Shown here piece after piece: positions 11,476-25,979 of a stretch of DNA of 64,000 nt. The notes under the pieces are model-generated. The model ran no database searches. It saw only the letters and a list, made by a program, of their open reading frames with translations, and had not been told where the DNA came from. The DNA comes from Archilochus colubris (taxonomy: Eukaryota > Chordata > Aves > Apodiformes > Trochilidae): the NCBI GenBank assembly GCA_023079485.1, contig CM041086.1, positions 13,462,401 through 13,526,400 on the forward strand, given 5' to 3'. The position numbers and the translations under genes are program-made. Position 1 is the first letter of the stretch. The number at the start of each line of letters is the position of its first letter.

Positions 11476-12300
11476 TCCACCTCTGAGTCCTTAAGATTTA
11501 TCTTACCCCAATTTAGAGTGTCCTACATGCTTCTTGGTCCACTTCTTATTTTATAGTATGCTTAAGAACAATAATACACCAAGTATTGCACACTAATGAG
11601 GAATAGCAGCAGCAGTAAGGACCCTTCAATGCCTCCTCATCTCTCTCTGTTCCAGCTTCCTGTTCAGTTCTGGCCATGGCAATCACTGGGCTGTGCAGGG
11701 GGGTGTCTGATCTGAGGTTCTAAGGGGTGCAGAAAATCACCCAAGAGCCAGAGACCTTTATGGTGGAAGGGACAGTTTGATGACAGTCTGAATAGAAAAG
11801 TGGAAGGACCCCAGTAGCTTCTTCCAGTGCCAAGAGAAGAAAGGAGTAAAGGCTGTGGAGTTCAGGGCACATCAGGATAAATCTGTGTAAGGATGAAGAT
11901 GTTTGTGGTGCAGGCTGGTGAGCTGGGGAATGGGCAGCTGCTGGAGCTGAGCTGAGAGATGAAATAAAATAAATTGAACTGGGGGGACTGGGAAAAGCTG
12001 CAGATAACCTGCAGCACTGGGGAGTCAGAAGGAGCTGTAGGAGCAGGGACCAGAGCTGTGAATGGATAGGAGCAGGGGAGAAATGCAGTGAGGATCCTGA
12101 GGGAGAGATGGAGAGGGAAAACACTGAGCAGCTGCATCTCTTCTATAGGAAAGGATGGTGTAGGTGAGGAATGAAGTTGCCTGAAGCTGGCTTGGTGATT
12201 CGTGTGTTTTATTGCCAGTCTTTTAATTTTAGAAAGAGACAAGAACGAGGGGAGAAATTTTACCTGTAGAGTTCTTCTGCCTTTGGGCACTTCTTCTTTT
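11476..12300. other. GC-richer unclassified segment
   Basis: Between about 11600 and 12290 the plus strand is purine-rich with many repeated words such as ggagctg and gagaga. The minus strand has two overlapping frames (134 and 142 codons) that are serine-, proline- and leucine-rich with no recognisable domain. The composition shift suggests an old inserted element, perhaps an LTR fragment, but I see no terminal repeats or target duplication. Confidence 0.3.
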
Positions 12301-15300
12301 TTGTTTTAACACCAGGCTCGGTAATCCTTGTTACAATTCTGCAAATTAGATCTAACATTAATGTTTTTCAGCAGGGCTGCCTTCATTCCTGTCATTGCTT
12401 AGGTAGACAACTGGTACTTGGATTGTTAGCTCTAAAATTACAACCTGTTATTAGCTCAGGTTCTAGTGTGTGGATCTAAGTAATAAAGTTTATGTACATC
12501 TGAGGACTTAAGAGCAAGTTACAGCTTTATGCAGACAGCTGTCATGGCTGATATGAGTCAGATATAGAAGAACAGTGGTGTCAAAAATAGATTGGCTTTT
12601 GTACAAATATTATTTTGATATGGTTTAGGCAGAGAGCTATTTTATAACAAAGTTTAAATAAATGCAGTGTTATCCAAATGTGAATAGGGTTCTTATTACT
12701 TTAAGGCAGAGAGGATGAAAGTTAATTTTTAGCAGCACTTTATGTATTGTGTATTTTAATGTATTATAAATTAATATTATGTAAAAACACCTACAATCTT
12801 GGGCTTTATTGCCTTTTTATGTACTGCACTAAATAAGCAGAATATTTTTATTAGAAATGCTTTGTTTAAATGGAACATAAAGGTGAGAGTGGAAGGTGGA
12901 AATCTTAATTTTAATGATAGCATCTTATTTCTAAGGGAGACTGTTGCTCCCTTTATATTCAGAGTGAGCAATTAATTTCTCAGAGTCAATAGTCCTGGGA
13001 TAATTCAGTGTGAGCAAAGGGGGCAGAAAAGAATTCTTAGTATATCTAGGGAAAACTTCATTCCTTAATTTTTATTTTTAAAGCAGCCATATTTTAAAAA
13101 CAATGGGAAATAATCCATATTGTGGGGGCTGCAGCATATTTATAAATGTAACTCCTTTTGTTACCAGGGAACCTGTCTGAGTCAGCTGAGCTTAGCATTT
13201 CAGCAGCTTGTTCTTTCCTCTCATTCCTGTTGTTCTCCATCTGATTTTAGGCACCTAATGACCTAATGTACTTATCAAAACAGGAACAGTTTGTCAGAGT
13301 TTTAAGTTTTGATAACTGAATTCTTCACCCCTCATGTATACTCCAGGATGGCAAGAGCAGGCACACAGTCTGTGCCTTGTGGTCATTCTACCTCGTGGCA
13401 TTATCTGGTCAGGCATCCAGGGTACATCAAATGCATCAGGAGTCTGGATGGAGCAAACAGAACCTTTGCAGAGCTTGGCAGATTTTGAGTGTCTCTGATT
13501 TTAGTTAACACCATCTTTATTGCATCTTGTCACCAGTCTACACCAGAGATGTCTGGTGTTTTGGTTTTGGGGTTTTTTTTTGTCTCAACTCAACATGAGC
13601 TATAGTTTAGTGCTGATAATTTTCACTGGCCTTCTTCTCCAAAAGGCACATATCCAGTGCTTGATCAAGGAAATACTACGTGTTATTTACAATATTAAAA
13701 TCAGTGTTAATCTTCTACTTCATCCTTTAGCACAGATGCTCCACAGGTGTTTGGGGATCCATCACTTCTGTTAATAATCTTCATTCATGTATTTATATAT
13801 AACATATATTTCAGTGGTTGTCTGAATCATGAGGTTTCTTCCTCACCATCCCCAATATGTCTTGTTGCCCAGATCCTCAAGTGCACCTCCCTAGGAATCA
13901 AGTTTTCTTAGTAACATGGTAACATGGATCTATGGGAAAGAATGTGGAACAAAAAAGAAAAAAGCAAGAGGCAGAATAACACCATAAGGCAGTTTCAGAA
14001 CACAGTTTTCCTTAAGATTTTTACTCTTTCACAGCTTTACATTACTGGTCTGAAATACAACAATATACCAATCTTGGGGCTCAGCTGTTTCAATCTATCA
14101 GTTTAAATTATTTCAGTCGTGTGTGTACACTTCATATTTACCAGGTTTCAGCTATATGAAGTGCTCTGCTTGGAGGACATATTCTTCCACTACTGAATCA
14201 GGAACTTGCTAAGACTTTTGGGATCAACAAAACTAAAGCTTGAAGCAAGAACATTAGAGTATTTCCTAGTACAAAACTTGTGAGCCAAGCTCACACATTC
14301 TAATGGGGCTCTCAGAGCAAAATGGTTCTCATGTAACAGTCCATATCTGGCCTTGATCACATTTCAGCTCTTCTAATAATCCTTATAATATCCTGAAAGG
14401 CCAAAACTGTGGGGTTTTTCTCCACAGCAAGTAGATGAGTTAGGTTACAGTAATTTTGCTCAAGTCAGGTGTTGAAGAATCAACGTGTACGAAATCTTTT
14501 TTTTCTGTTTTGCCATCACGTGTGTCAAGATAAAACATTTCTGATAAAACTATTGGTCTTCAAATCCCTATTCTAGGCAGACCTTTAATAAATGTCTTCT
14601 GTCTTATGGTTTTAAGAAACTACTGTAAATATTTCAGCACTGTGCTTAGCACACTGGAAACACATAAGCAATAGTCACCCATCCTGGGTTTAAGCATTTT
14701 CTGTCACCTGCTTCTTATCATCTTACAATTTTAAAAATTGTAACAATAAAAATGCTTAAACTACAAGAGTAACTTCTAGTAAGTGGAAATCTTCAAGCAG
14801 GGTAAATCTATAAAAAAAACTGGACACCCTGGACATGTTGGTAGAACCATTTCTCATGTAAAGTAGGAAACTTTTGTGATACTTGAAGAGGGAGATTGGA
14901 AAGTATCCCAGCACACCAGTGAAGATAAAGTGATTGCTCTTCTCTAACTTTGCTTTAGAATTACGTTAGATTATCAAACGGAAGCAAGTGTTTAACCTCA
15001 TTTGTCATTAATGTGAAAACAGCATTAATGTGTCTCCCAAGTTTAAAGGTACCAGGTTTTCTGCAAATTCTTTCATAGTGTCAAAGCTTACACTATATGA
15101 CCTTAGTGTTTTCTTTATATTTTTTGAAACTTCTGTAGTATGTTTCATAAGCCACGGTGGCTTATTCAGACTTTAAGCATGTCATAGCAGTAAACTTTTA
15201 GAAAATCTTGCTAAGTTTTAGGTATCAGTGGCCAGACAGAAAAATAGACCATTTTCAATGAAGTCCTTATTTTTTTCAGTTGAAAGAGAAGCTGATGTAA

Positions 15301-17429
15301 TGTTGGTGTCCATGAAAGGCTTCTAATCAAAGTTCTACCACCTTAGGGTGAACTTTGAAATACAACATTGTTTAATGTTCTTTTACAGTCAGGAGACCTA
15401 TGTGAATAATTACAGATAATTCTCAATGGTAGCTGGTTGTTTCCATAGCAATGTCCTTCTAGTCATCTACATTTACATGTTTCTTAGCAATAGAATGGCT
15501 TCAAGAGCTTTGTTTTTTGACACTGGTGTTACTTTCATTCTCCTTTTTTGTTCTGGTGATGTTATAGGAAAGCAGCAGTCATTGTCTGGGATCAGCTACA
15601 CAGATATGAGAGACTGAGAAAGCTTAGAAAACTAAACCATCATCAGTAACTAGAACTCATCACCTTCCACCTCTCAAAACTCCATCCCTTTTGAAGAATA
15701 ACTTTTCCTGTTGTCTTTACCACAGGCCTGCCAATTCTGCATTCTTCTTGCAGTGGCCTCTGTGTCAAATTGCAGGAAATGTCTGCATGGCCCTTTGAGG
15801 AAATGTTCCCTCTTGGATCTCTCCTAAAGCTTTCATCCAGATTTCTCCAAAATTTAAAGGAATCTGTCTCATTTTCCTTTCAGTTTTGTCTCTCCCTGAC
15901 ATCCTCCTACAGCCTCTTTAACTTAAGCTATACAACTAATGCAGGACAGTAAAGCTCCAAAGAGAATACAGTTTTCTTCAGCAACATCGTAAATTTGGAG
16001 ATTTTCAGAACTTTATAACCCTTCAAAAAAAAAAAATTTAAAAATGTGTATGCTTATAACTGACAAACCTTTGCTGTTGGTGCAGCCAGTAAAACCTTTC
16101 CAGAAGCTTTCTTACTCTCATGTTGTTTCTTTTCTGAGCTCGGAAGAGATCTGATCCCAGTGATCTCTGCTGATTTCAATTTTATTTAGTCCACTCCCTG
16201 GATAATTTTAGGTATGGAATTCATTGCATCCCTTTAGTAATGCAGCAAGAGGCTCTTTTGAATTTATTACTTTTCGAACTTTTTGTTTTCCTTAAAGGAG
16301 TGAGTTATTTCAAGCTGGATTCTCTACTGCAAGTAACAAAGTTTAATTATCAGTCGTGCAGATTTTGTTGCCCTGAAAAGGTTTGATTGATCGACTCAGC
16401 CTCTTGCAACCAAATAGGGGATAGGTGGCTCCTGAAGGAGCAAAGGACAGGAATGAGCTGAGTCCCTGCATCAGCTGTTTGCCTGGAAGTGCAGGAGGAA
16501 GGATGCTAGAAAATATTTGTGTGTGTTGGGCAGAGAAATAGTTCAGCTCAGGCTCTGATTATTCAGCAGATGCTCTGAGCTGAGGCTGAATGTTTCCTGG
16601 GCAAGTACAAGGCACTTTTAATGGGGACAGTGGGAAAGGGGTGTTTAAAGGAAGCTTTTAGGTTCAGCCACCCTGTGGGACTGCAGTTTGCCCATTTTGC
16701 ACTGCCTACTTCTTGCTAATAATGTCCCAACATCAGTGCATGGATTGATTTGTCAGTCCTTCCTGAATTCACTTGTGTGCATCTGGTTTTTTGCTGTAGT
16801 GCCAAGCATCACACAGTATATTGGATGAAGCCCTGTGTCAAATTCACAGTGGTCAGAATTTCTGCAGTGACAACCAGCATCATATGTGTAGCACTTGCTG
16901 AGTGACCTCAAGAAAGGTTTTTGCCTGTACAACCCAAGTTAAGCTACACTAAACCTAAAAGCAAGGATATTGACTTGGCACCGGGCTGAAATGGCACAGG
17001 TTGAAAAATGATTCAGTGCATTTGTCCCTTATTTCGTCTGGAAAACAAATATTGCAGTGCTTAAAGCCTTGAATATTCACATGGGATGTTATTTAAGTAT
17101 TAAGACATTTTTGAAATTTAGAGCATGGAGATGCAGGAAATAAGTTACATGTGCTGGCAGTAGGAAGCTGAATGTTCCTGTCAGGCTTGGGCAATTCTTT
17201 AATTTAATGTAGGAATTTCAGCTCATAGAGAGTGCAGCCTTCAGTAATGGCTTTGTTATTGGGAGATGTTTTTCTGAAACTGGAAGTTAGCCTTCAAAAA
17301 TATAGCTTTGCAAAATGGCATTTTTGTCACTGACTCCTTCACTGTATTGTAACCTGTTTGTATTGGTGGCTCCTGTCAATCATCCCAGCAATTGTCACAT
17401 TAAGTAGGGCATAATGCACAGGAAGATAT
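12301..17429. other. long AT-rich unique non-coding DNA
   Basis: No transposable element family, exon or RNA gene recognised over about 5 kb. Open frames are 60-84 codons and scattered. Several AT-rich runs occur (for example around 12750-12780), consistent with intron or gene-desert DNA. Confidence 0.45.
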
Positions 17430-17612
17430 GGTAAAAATGAAATAATAAATACTGTTTGCAAACTATGACTCTTTTACCAAAGTCTGGTGAGGAACGTGAG
17501 GTTCCCATAGTCCACAAACTCCAGAAGACATTGGCACGTAGCAGAGCAAGGTGCAAACTAGTGGTAAAAATGGTTCTGCTGGTAAAAATTGATAGGAAAC
17601 ATGGTAAAAATG
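17430..17612. repeat. dispersed ggtaaaaat repeats
   Basis: The word ggtaaaaat occurs at 17430, 17563, 17581 and 17603. The last three form a loose array with spacing of 18 and 22 bp, and three of the four are followed by G. This could be a decayed short tandem repeat. No function is implied. Confidence 0.5.
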
Positions 17613-20600
17613 AACGTGAATTACAGGAATATCTTGCTGTGCTTTATATACAGCTTGGTCCTTTGAGGTAAAAAGTGTTTGTTCTTTACCATATGATATT
17701 TTCATCCATATGTATCTCTTGGAACACTGTGTGTGACAACAGAACTAAAAAATCAGCTGCCTTCCCCTTGACTTGAATGGTATTGAAGCTCATCGTAACC
17801 CTTCCCCTTCTCATATGGTGAAGGGGAACTTTTTAATTGCTGGAAAATGATTTAAACCCCCATGTAAAGCCAGCAATGGAGAAATAATGTCAAGGGATCA
17901 GGTATGTACATAATTCCTGAACTAAACTGATCATACTACTGTCAGAGGTTGTAGTGTATGAAAGTACCAGTCTGGGCTACTCTTTTCCTTTAACTTTCTG
18001 TACATCTAAGCTTGGCTTTTAAAAGAGAAATTAATTAGAATAATTTTCCTGCTGCTTGGTAGCCATTTTCAGTAGAGAGCCACAGCAGTGAATTGATTCT
18101 CACTACATCTTTCCTCATCAGAGTTGTTTCAACCCTGGTAGGTAAAATCAAGTTGTGTCCAAACTCTTTTTAAACTGTTCCCTCATTTTCAAACCTTTAG
18201 GTATAATTAACAGTCATTTTACCATAAGAAACTTTCCAAACTGTGAGTCATGGACCGTAACCATGCTGAAAAGTAAATAACTCTAATAAGCATTTAATTT
18301 AGATTTAGTAATTGATACAGAAATGTTAAGGGATGTTACACTGTATACTGCAGGAAGGAAAAGCTATTAGCTGAAGTAATGCAGTTAGTTTAGCAGAAAT
18401 TAAGGACCTGTAAATGTGAATATTAATTGAAGTTCTGATTTCCTAATCTATGCTAAACTAATTAGGTTGCTATTTAAAAGCTTGAAATAATGCCAATAAA
18501 TTATATAAGTTAAGATTTGGAAAACTGTGGAATAAATGTAGTTTTCAAAAAACAAACGTGCTGTAATAGAATCTTGATTGACTAAAATGTAAGAGGATGA
18601 TGTGTGCAGTAAAATTCCTTTCTGCACATTCCAAAGTGTATTCTGTTGATTTCTCAAATCTAGAAAGAGAGATGAGCCCCATCTTAAGCAAGAAAATAAT
18701 TCAGCCAAGGTTGGAATTTTCGAAGGAATCTATAATTTCAGCTACTTAGCCCTGTTCATCTGGGAAGTAAAGACACAGGAGAGAAATTTTCCTGGGTTTG
18801 GGAGCTACTGATAAACTGAAATAAGGAGCTGAGAAATTTTTTTTTCAGATAGCATGATCTTAGGACAGAAAGAGCAAACAAGTGAAACATTTATCATCAT
18901 GAACTATAGGAAAATGGAGGGACAAAAGGTTCAATGGATATTATCCAGTTTGCTTCTGATTTTCCACCACCTTCACTGAGTGGAAAGTCAGGCCAGATAT
19001 CAGGGGAATAGTTGGGGTGAGGCAAGGGGATCTTAGGGTCTTTTAAAGCAAGAAGACAAAGTTAGAATTGGATTAAAAACCTTGAAACACGTTTGTGTTT
19101 CCAGAAACTCCTTCTGCTAACACATCCCCTGGACAATGCTGCTCACTTGTCCTGGTGAAGTCCTTGTGAATCCTTGATTTTTGAGCCCACAAATATTCTG
19201 CTTTATTCACCTGAGCCACATTTGGGCATAAAAAAAATGAATACTTGCCCTGAAATAGAAAAAAGCTAAAATCAAACAATAAATAGTGGAGGGAAGGAGT
19301 AGGACAGAAACATACACATAGAAAGGAAGCCAAGATCTCCAGTAGTTAGTGGAGGTTCTGCACTGATTTATCCAAGCTGAGTCTGTCCATGCTCCTTTTC
19401 TTTGAGAGCTGTGTCAGCTTTGAGGAGGTCTTAACAGCTACTAGTACTTAAAACTAAGAAATTCTTTATTATATTATAGTTTGTGACCATTATTCTAAAA
19501 AAATAGTGTTAAGAGCTATAGATAAATCAATAACTATCATTTCTTGTAGTTGCTGGCAGCTTTGAGAGTTAGTGTCCTGCAGAATACTATAGACTGTTTC
19601 TAGAGATTCAGAAAAACATAAAAAACTTCTAGAATTTAGATAGCTGGGCAGCATTCCAGCCCTACTGCTTGTCAAATAATACATACAATTTCTGATGCTA
19701 ATAAACTGGAGCTGAAGGAATCCCATTGATTTCAGTGAAGTCGTTTAACTAAATGTACAACATTTATGTACATGAAATAGCAGAAGATTGCACAATAGAT
19801 TATTTTTTCCCCTTGCCTGCAGCTGTTTTGTTACTGCAAAGTGGTTTGTGCTACAGAACTGGGATCTGGTCCCTCACCAGCTCATTGCTCTGCAGCCTTG
19901 ACTTTTAGTTCAAGCTGTTTAAAATATACTCTGAAATCTAATTCTCCACTGAAGTTTGCATTTCAAATATTTTCAGAGCTTGCATGCATGGTTTAATCTC
20001 TTTTAATACATGATTATCAATGCCTTTATACACCATGCACTACTGCCAACAGAGAGCAGTTGTTCATATTCCCTAACTATGCCCAGAAAACACATAGGGG
20101 TGGCTTGCAGATTGTGCCTGGATATTTAAATGGAGCAGGAGCTCTGCAGGAATATCACAGACAGCTGGAGGGGGATAAAAGAATCTGGAGCTGGAAACAG
20201 AACCTTTTCTCGTTTGCTCTTCTGTTGGTAGCATTAAAAGGTGCACATATTTGCAGATACATTAACAAGAAGTGTAAAATATGTTAGTCCAGGACTATAC
20301 AAACTTCTGCATTTGCAGAACTTGATTGATCCTTTTCCTTGCAGTGTGTGTGTGCCTGGCTGTGTAAAGAGAACAGAGGATTTGGTATAGATGAGGGCTG
20401 GAGATTGTTGTGAATGTCTCCATATTTGGATCTCCTTATTCTTAAGCAAAGTACTCAAAGACATGCCTCAACCTCATTTTCCCAGGAATAAAAGTTTTTC
20501 CCCCAGTCTGGGAGCAGGACAGATGAGGCACAGTGGTTCTGACTCTTACTCTTACTCAAGGCTGGCAGAGCTCCTACCACCTTTTGGCCCCCTCTTTTCT

Positions 20601-23600
20601 GAACAACTTAGGAATTTTAGCTAGTCCAGTTAAACTTGTATTGATGATGCCCAGCAAGAGCTGCTCACTGTGTCACTGGATCACTCTTACATGTGTTTCA
20701 CCTTCTGCCTGATAGATGCAGGTAAAGCCACTGAGATCAGGCAGGTGAGATGAAGCCACACAACGTTGTTGCAGCTCCATCCTTCTGAAAAGGATGAATT
20801 CACTGAGGTCTGAAGTCATAGCTCTGCTCCAGCTCCTGATATCTAATCCCTGGGTGTATAATAAGGTGTAAAAGCACTGAAAGAACACAGCTGTGAGTAG
20901 CCTGCTTATCTAAATTTAGTTTAATTATATTTGTGCAAAGAAGTAACTGCAAGAATGTAAGCAACACTTTCTGGAAAGGTGGGTAAGACACATCCTGGTG
21001 TTAGCTGATGCAAATAGTAAGCAATCTGAAAACATGTGAAGTTAAACACTCCTGTGAAATAAATAGGAAAATATATATTGAAATATATTTGTTCTCCTGT
21101 TGGCAGGGTCTACATCTGATTTTCTTTCCTAGTTGAGTGAGATGCTAGGCTAACGATTTAGGTGAAAATGCCAATTTTGGCAGTTGCAGTATCTATACCT
21201 GAGTAAAGACAGAATGAAATGTTTCTCTCTCTACTAGAGGGTGGAATTTAGAACTTGAACCTTTTTGTAGAGCAAAGAATATTTCCTGAAAACGTCAAAT
21301 ACTCTTTTAAATGGTGTTTTGTATGAAGGAGGCAACATTTTTCTCGGGGGACAAGCAAACAGTTGGAAGTATCAGGAGCAGTGATATGATGTATTTAATG
21401 GTGCATCTGCCTTAATGTAAAGAACCCCAACGTGCACATTTTATGCAAGATAAATCCTGTGCTGGTTCATTGACCAGAACATGCTCTTTCTCTGTGAAGC
21501 AAAGCTTGGTTTGAGGCACTTTTAGTTCAGTGTTCCTCAAGGTTACGGCAAGCTGTGTAGGCCTGGGACTGCCAGTAGGAATGTGTTCCTACAGCACCCA
21601 AATATCCTTCTCCTGGAGCTAGTTTACTTTCTACACACTGGGGGAATTCAAAGAAACTTTAAATCCCCTCTGTGCTCATGTAGCAGCCCAAAGAGGACCT
21701 AATTAGGCTTTGAACATCTGCTGGAGTGTAGCTGCTGTGTCCTACCAGCCTGTGGAGTTCTTGCTAATGCCTGCCAGGGAAATGATCCCAACCTGGGGGC
21801 TGCAGCTCTTGGTGATATCCCAGGGTACTGGGTGCTGCCTTGCTCTTCTGGGAAACAAGGACTTCCTCTTCCTATTGTCTGTGGAAATATGTGTTCTGCC
21901 CATGGATACCCCTAAAGCCTCTAAAGCTGACATTTGCCCTTTGAAATTTCCCACAGACTCTTTCAGAAGTAGCAATCTCCATACCTGGTAGCTGTTGCAC
22001 AGTAGATAACTCCCCGAGCTGTGAGGTTTGTAAGTGTTGTACTGGGAGGCAAAAATATACAGCTAATCCCCTCCTTTTCTAAAGAAGATAGACCTAGCTC
22101 TTAATTCTTCCCTTGATATGTGGGCTAGTGATGGACATAAATCCCACTGGCATTAATAGGAGTTAAATGTCTAAATCCCTGCCATGCCAGTGGGAGCAGT
22201 GATTTCTGTTTTTCTACCCTTTCTGCCTCACTAGGATCCTGAAGTTTCTGTTCAGGTTGCCTGCAGCTGCACCATGTGCATTTCTGTGATGCCCTTTCTT
22301 GTGATAGAATCATCATTGTGAGTTGGTCTGGCTTAATTTTGCAGACTTTTATATTCTTGGGCTTTTGTATTGCTTGAATAAACTCAATTTAACTTTTACT
22401 CTTTGCCTCCATTTACATATGTAGGTGTCATTTGTGCAACTTTATGGTTCAATAATATAGTGAAGACAACTTCTATCTAGTCAGAAATGGGTAGTTCCAT
22501 TCAGTGTAAAATATATTTTGCTGCATCTCCTCTTCAAGGCTCTGTGATCTGGGCTTCATTCATCCTTCTTACTTGTAGCATCTCCTATTTTTTTCTGTAA
22601 CCCACCCATATGTTTGTTTTTTCCTCATGAGTCTGCTCACCACCTTCCTTATCAATGTACCACATCATACTTCTAGGTTACTGATGTGTCTATGAATAAA
22701 ACCTGTCCTTGGGGCTAGTGAGAGATATGTCAGATACCTAATTTTGCCTTCAGACTATATGAAGCATCACAATTTTTCACTTTGAAAGCTGTTTCCTTGT
22801 TAGTCTTGCCAGTAGAAATACCCATATTTTAGGGTCTGTAGGTCTAATTGCTAACAGCAGGAAGCAAGCTATGGGAGCTGAGGTGCTCCAGTCCAAAGGA
22901 TGGGTTCATTCACATAAGAACTTATTTATTTCCATATTTATTTCCTTCTGGTCATCTTCATGTTGTTCTACTTCATCTCTGCTCACCTCTCCTTTCACTA
23001 AGAAAGAAACCTCACCTTTTCATCTATTACTGTCTTAATTGTCATATTTAACATTCTTGCTTTATAATAGTCAGGTTTTATATTAAATATCAACAAAGTT
23101 AGCACAACATGAAAACTTAATTAACCTCACTATTCTTGAATCAACCAAATTCCAGTGTAACCTGGTGCATGATAATTTAGGTAGGTATTGGTAGCTAGGA
23201 TGAAAAGAAGGTATCACTGTAATTAATGGGGTTTTTTGAGTCAACTGAATTGGGAAACTTCACATACAGCTATGACTGTTAATAGTTATTCTTACTGTTA
23301 TTTTAGGTGCTAAATAAAGCTTGTGAACCTCCTTCCAAGCAGTGCAGTATCTCAAATTGCTCAGAGCACTTCTAACCACAAACTATTTTGCACTCTTATT
23401 TGCTTAAGGGTCTGTGTTTGCATTAGGAGCTGACTGCCAGTTTGCAAGCTGTAAAAGTCTGAAAATCATGTTTGCATTGTGTGTCAGAGCAGTTTGGAAG
23501 GATGAGCTATCAATGAGTTAAATTTGCCTTTTCCACAAAGAGTTTCAATGACATTAAGAATTAAAATGCAAACTGAATAAAAGTGTGGTACAGGAAGACA

Positions 23601-23920
23601 TGGCCCAAAAGTATTGTAAATAATAACTGTGGAGATGGGGAGCTATTTTAAGTCCACGAGGGCACAGTCAGTACACAGACAGCCCATGTGCCTGGGTAGT
23701 GTGGGCTTGGAAAATCTGGATCACTCTATCAGTTAAATATGCAGAGTCTAAAAACACCAATGGAAATTTTTCCACAGATGCACATTGGTCCTAAAGACGT
23801 TTCAAATCAGGGTTCTGTTTCAAAGGAAGAGCAACAACCTGGGTGTTGTAGCCATTATTGTTTAAATGACAGAGATATCATTTAAATAGCCATTAGTGAG
23901 CTCACCATGTCCCTTAGATA
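17613..23920. other. long AT-rich unique non-coding DNA
   Basis: No repeat family, RNA gene or convincing exon recognised across about 6 kb. Frames at 21710-21991 (plus) and 21742-21975 (minus) overlap on opposite strands, and neither shows a known domain. Confidence 0.4.
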
Positions 23921-23966
23921 ATGAAACAACCAAACCAAGCAACCAAACAAAACCCCAAAACCCAGG
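23921..23966. repeat. A/C-rich low-complexity tract
   Basis: A run of AACC, AAAC and CCCCAAAA words with almost no G or T. It is simple sequence only; no adjacent element body is recognised. Confidence 0.65.
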
Positions 23967-25959
23967 AAAATAATATTGACCATTATAATAAAACCATTTC
24001 TATTTTTCTGGTGTTTATTTTTTTGGAAGAGGAGAAACAAAAGCTCTGTTTCCACTCATACTGCAATGCAGTCCCATTGCACAGATACAACTTCACATGC
24101 TGTAACATGGTAGCTAGCTGGAAAACCATCAAAGAAATGTGAAAAATCAAACTACTCTACCAATATATGTCCAAAAGAGGACTGCAGAGAAATCTTCAGT
24201 CACATTTTTGCATATGTTTATCCCTCACATCTCTGGTTTTCTGTTTTATTTGCATTTTCTGTAGTGCCTCCTTTTTTTCTTTCACCTTATCATAATGTTC
24301 TTACATGCAGCTGCTTCATGGCTTGATGAAAGGCTGGAACAAATTTCCCATTGCTGCTTCTTGTCAATGTCTGTAGTTTGGAGTCAGCAAAACCTTCCTC
24401 ATTCCAGCAGCATTGACTGATTCAATTTCCATGCATCTTTTTTTCCATGTCTGAACTCTATCACCAATATGCAGAAGGTCAGGTCACTAAAGCAAAAAAT
24501 GTTAACAGAGAGTTTCAATTCTTGTTTGTATTTAGCATCTAAATGACAGAATTGCTGTTGATGCATCATTTAATAGCTGCATTAAATGTGTTTTCTCTGA
24601 ATTACATCTCAGCACTGGGCTACATTTTTCTCTTAGCAAGTATTAAACAATCAACAACTGCTTGGCCTGCCCACCTTTCCTTCCCCACCTGGAAGTTCAT
24701 GTTAAGAGCATCCTTATTTTCATCTCCACATAAAAATGACACAAGTGTCTCAATAGCACTTTAGCAGAGTCTTGCTAATCACTGACTTTCATATCAAGTT
24801 TGGGGACAAGAGGCAATGAATTCAAATGGAACTTGTGTACTATGCAAAATCCACTCGTATTTGGAGAACTCTGAACTGAAGCTATGAATTGTCAAAGAGT
24901 TGAGAGAGTGCTCAGCACTTTATGTAAGCCTAGCAGCAGCCTTCTTGGGGAAAAAAAAAGGATTCAAAGTAGTGCAGTGCAGTCGAGATGCTGTGAGCAA
25001 GCTGCAATAGGGAGATTTAAGTGGCATTCTACAGCTCTTTGTGAGTCAATTAAAAGAAAAGTAGAAAGCAGTCTGATCTGCCCCCTCTGAAATAGCTTGA
25101 AATATTTTTGCCACATCTTTTCCTGTTTTATAGGAAAGTGGGTATGAAGGTACCATACTGACAAACCCCCAAAATTGCCTGCAGGCTTAATTCAGTGGTA
25201 TTTCAAAGAGCTAATCCTGCTATCAGATCCAAAAAACTGCAGTTTTAAAGTTTTGAAATGTAAATTGAGCCATTGCATCATTTAACTTTACTTTGTCTGA
25301 TTATTATTAATATTATAATAAGGGACTTAAGAAAATTGATAATTAAATTTCTTTACACCTTTCAGAATAATTTTTGTCCTCAGAATAACTGTGTTCATTT
25401 GAATATCCTTAATCATCAAGAGTAAAAAGTTAACTTCCCAGAGCATCTCAGGCACAGTTCTGAAATAATGGCAGCTATTGGAATGTTTTGCAATGAACTG
25501 CTTGATTGCAAGGAGTTGAGAAAAAACATTTGTTTTACCAGAATTCTGGTTTTGTATTGTGTCCCTATAGATTTTTAATCTCTTCAGTCTTTATCATTTA
25601 CTTCTTTAGCAAAAATACACGTCCCAGTGGCTTGGAACATTTTTTTGCTTTGCTTCCTAAGTTGCAGCTTCTGTTCTTTTGTTTTATCATTTTATTTTTC
25701 TTCTGCTGTGCATAGTACTTTATACAGAAAAAGAGCACATCTCTGTAATGAGTTATATCTTCTTTCACTTGCAAGTAATATCACCCTGTGCTCACTCCAG
25801 CCCTCACATTTAAAGACAATGAATCTGCTTCACTTTTGTTCTATAAATAGAGATGCTAAATCTTAATTATCCTTTCAAATAGCTGTCTGTATCGAGCCAT
25901 GCATATGAATGTACACTGATCAGCATTTATGTACTATTGAATTTATTTTTAATCCCAAA
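23967..25959. other. AT-rich unique non-coding DNA
   Basis: Nothing recognisable beyond AT-rich stretches such as the TTATTATTAATATTATAATA-like sequence around 25300-25320. Frames are at most 79 codons. Confidence 0.4.
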
Positions 25960-25979
25960 TTGTATCCTTCAGGATACAA
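25960..25979. repeat. small perfect hairpin, 8-bp stem and 4-nt loop
   Basis: The arm ttgtatcc is followed by a ttca loop and the exact reverse complement ggatacaa. No T-tract or gene follows, so there is no reason to call it a terminator. It is too short for a microRNA precursor and is recorded only as an inverted repeat. Confidence 0.75.
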
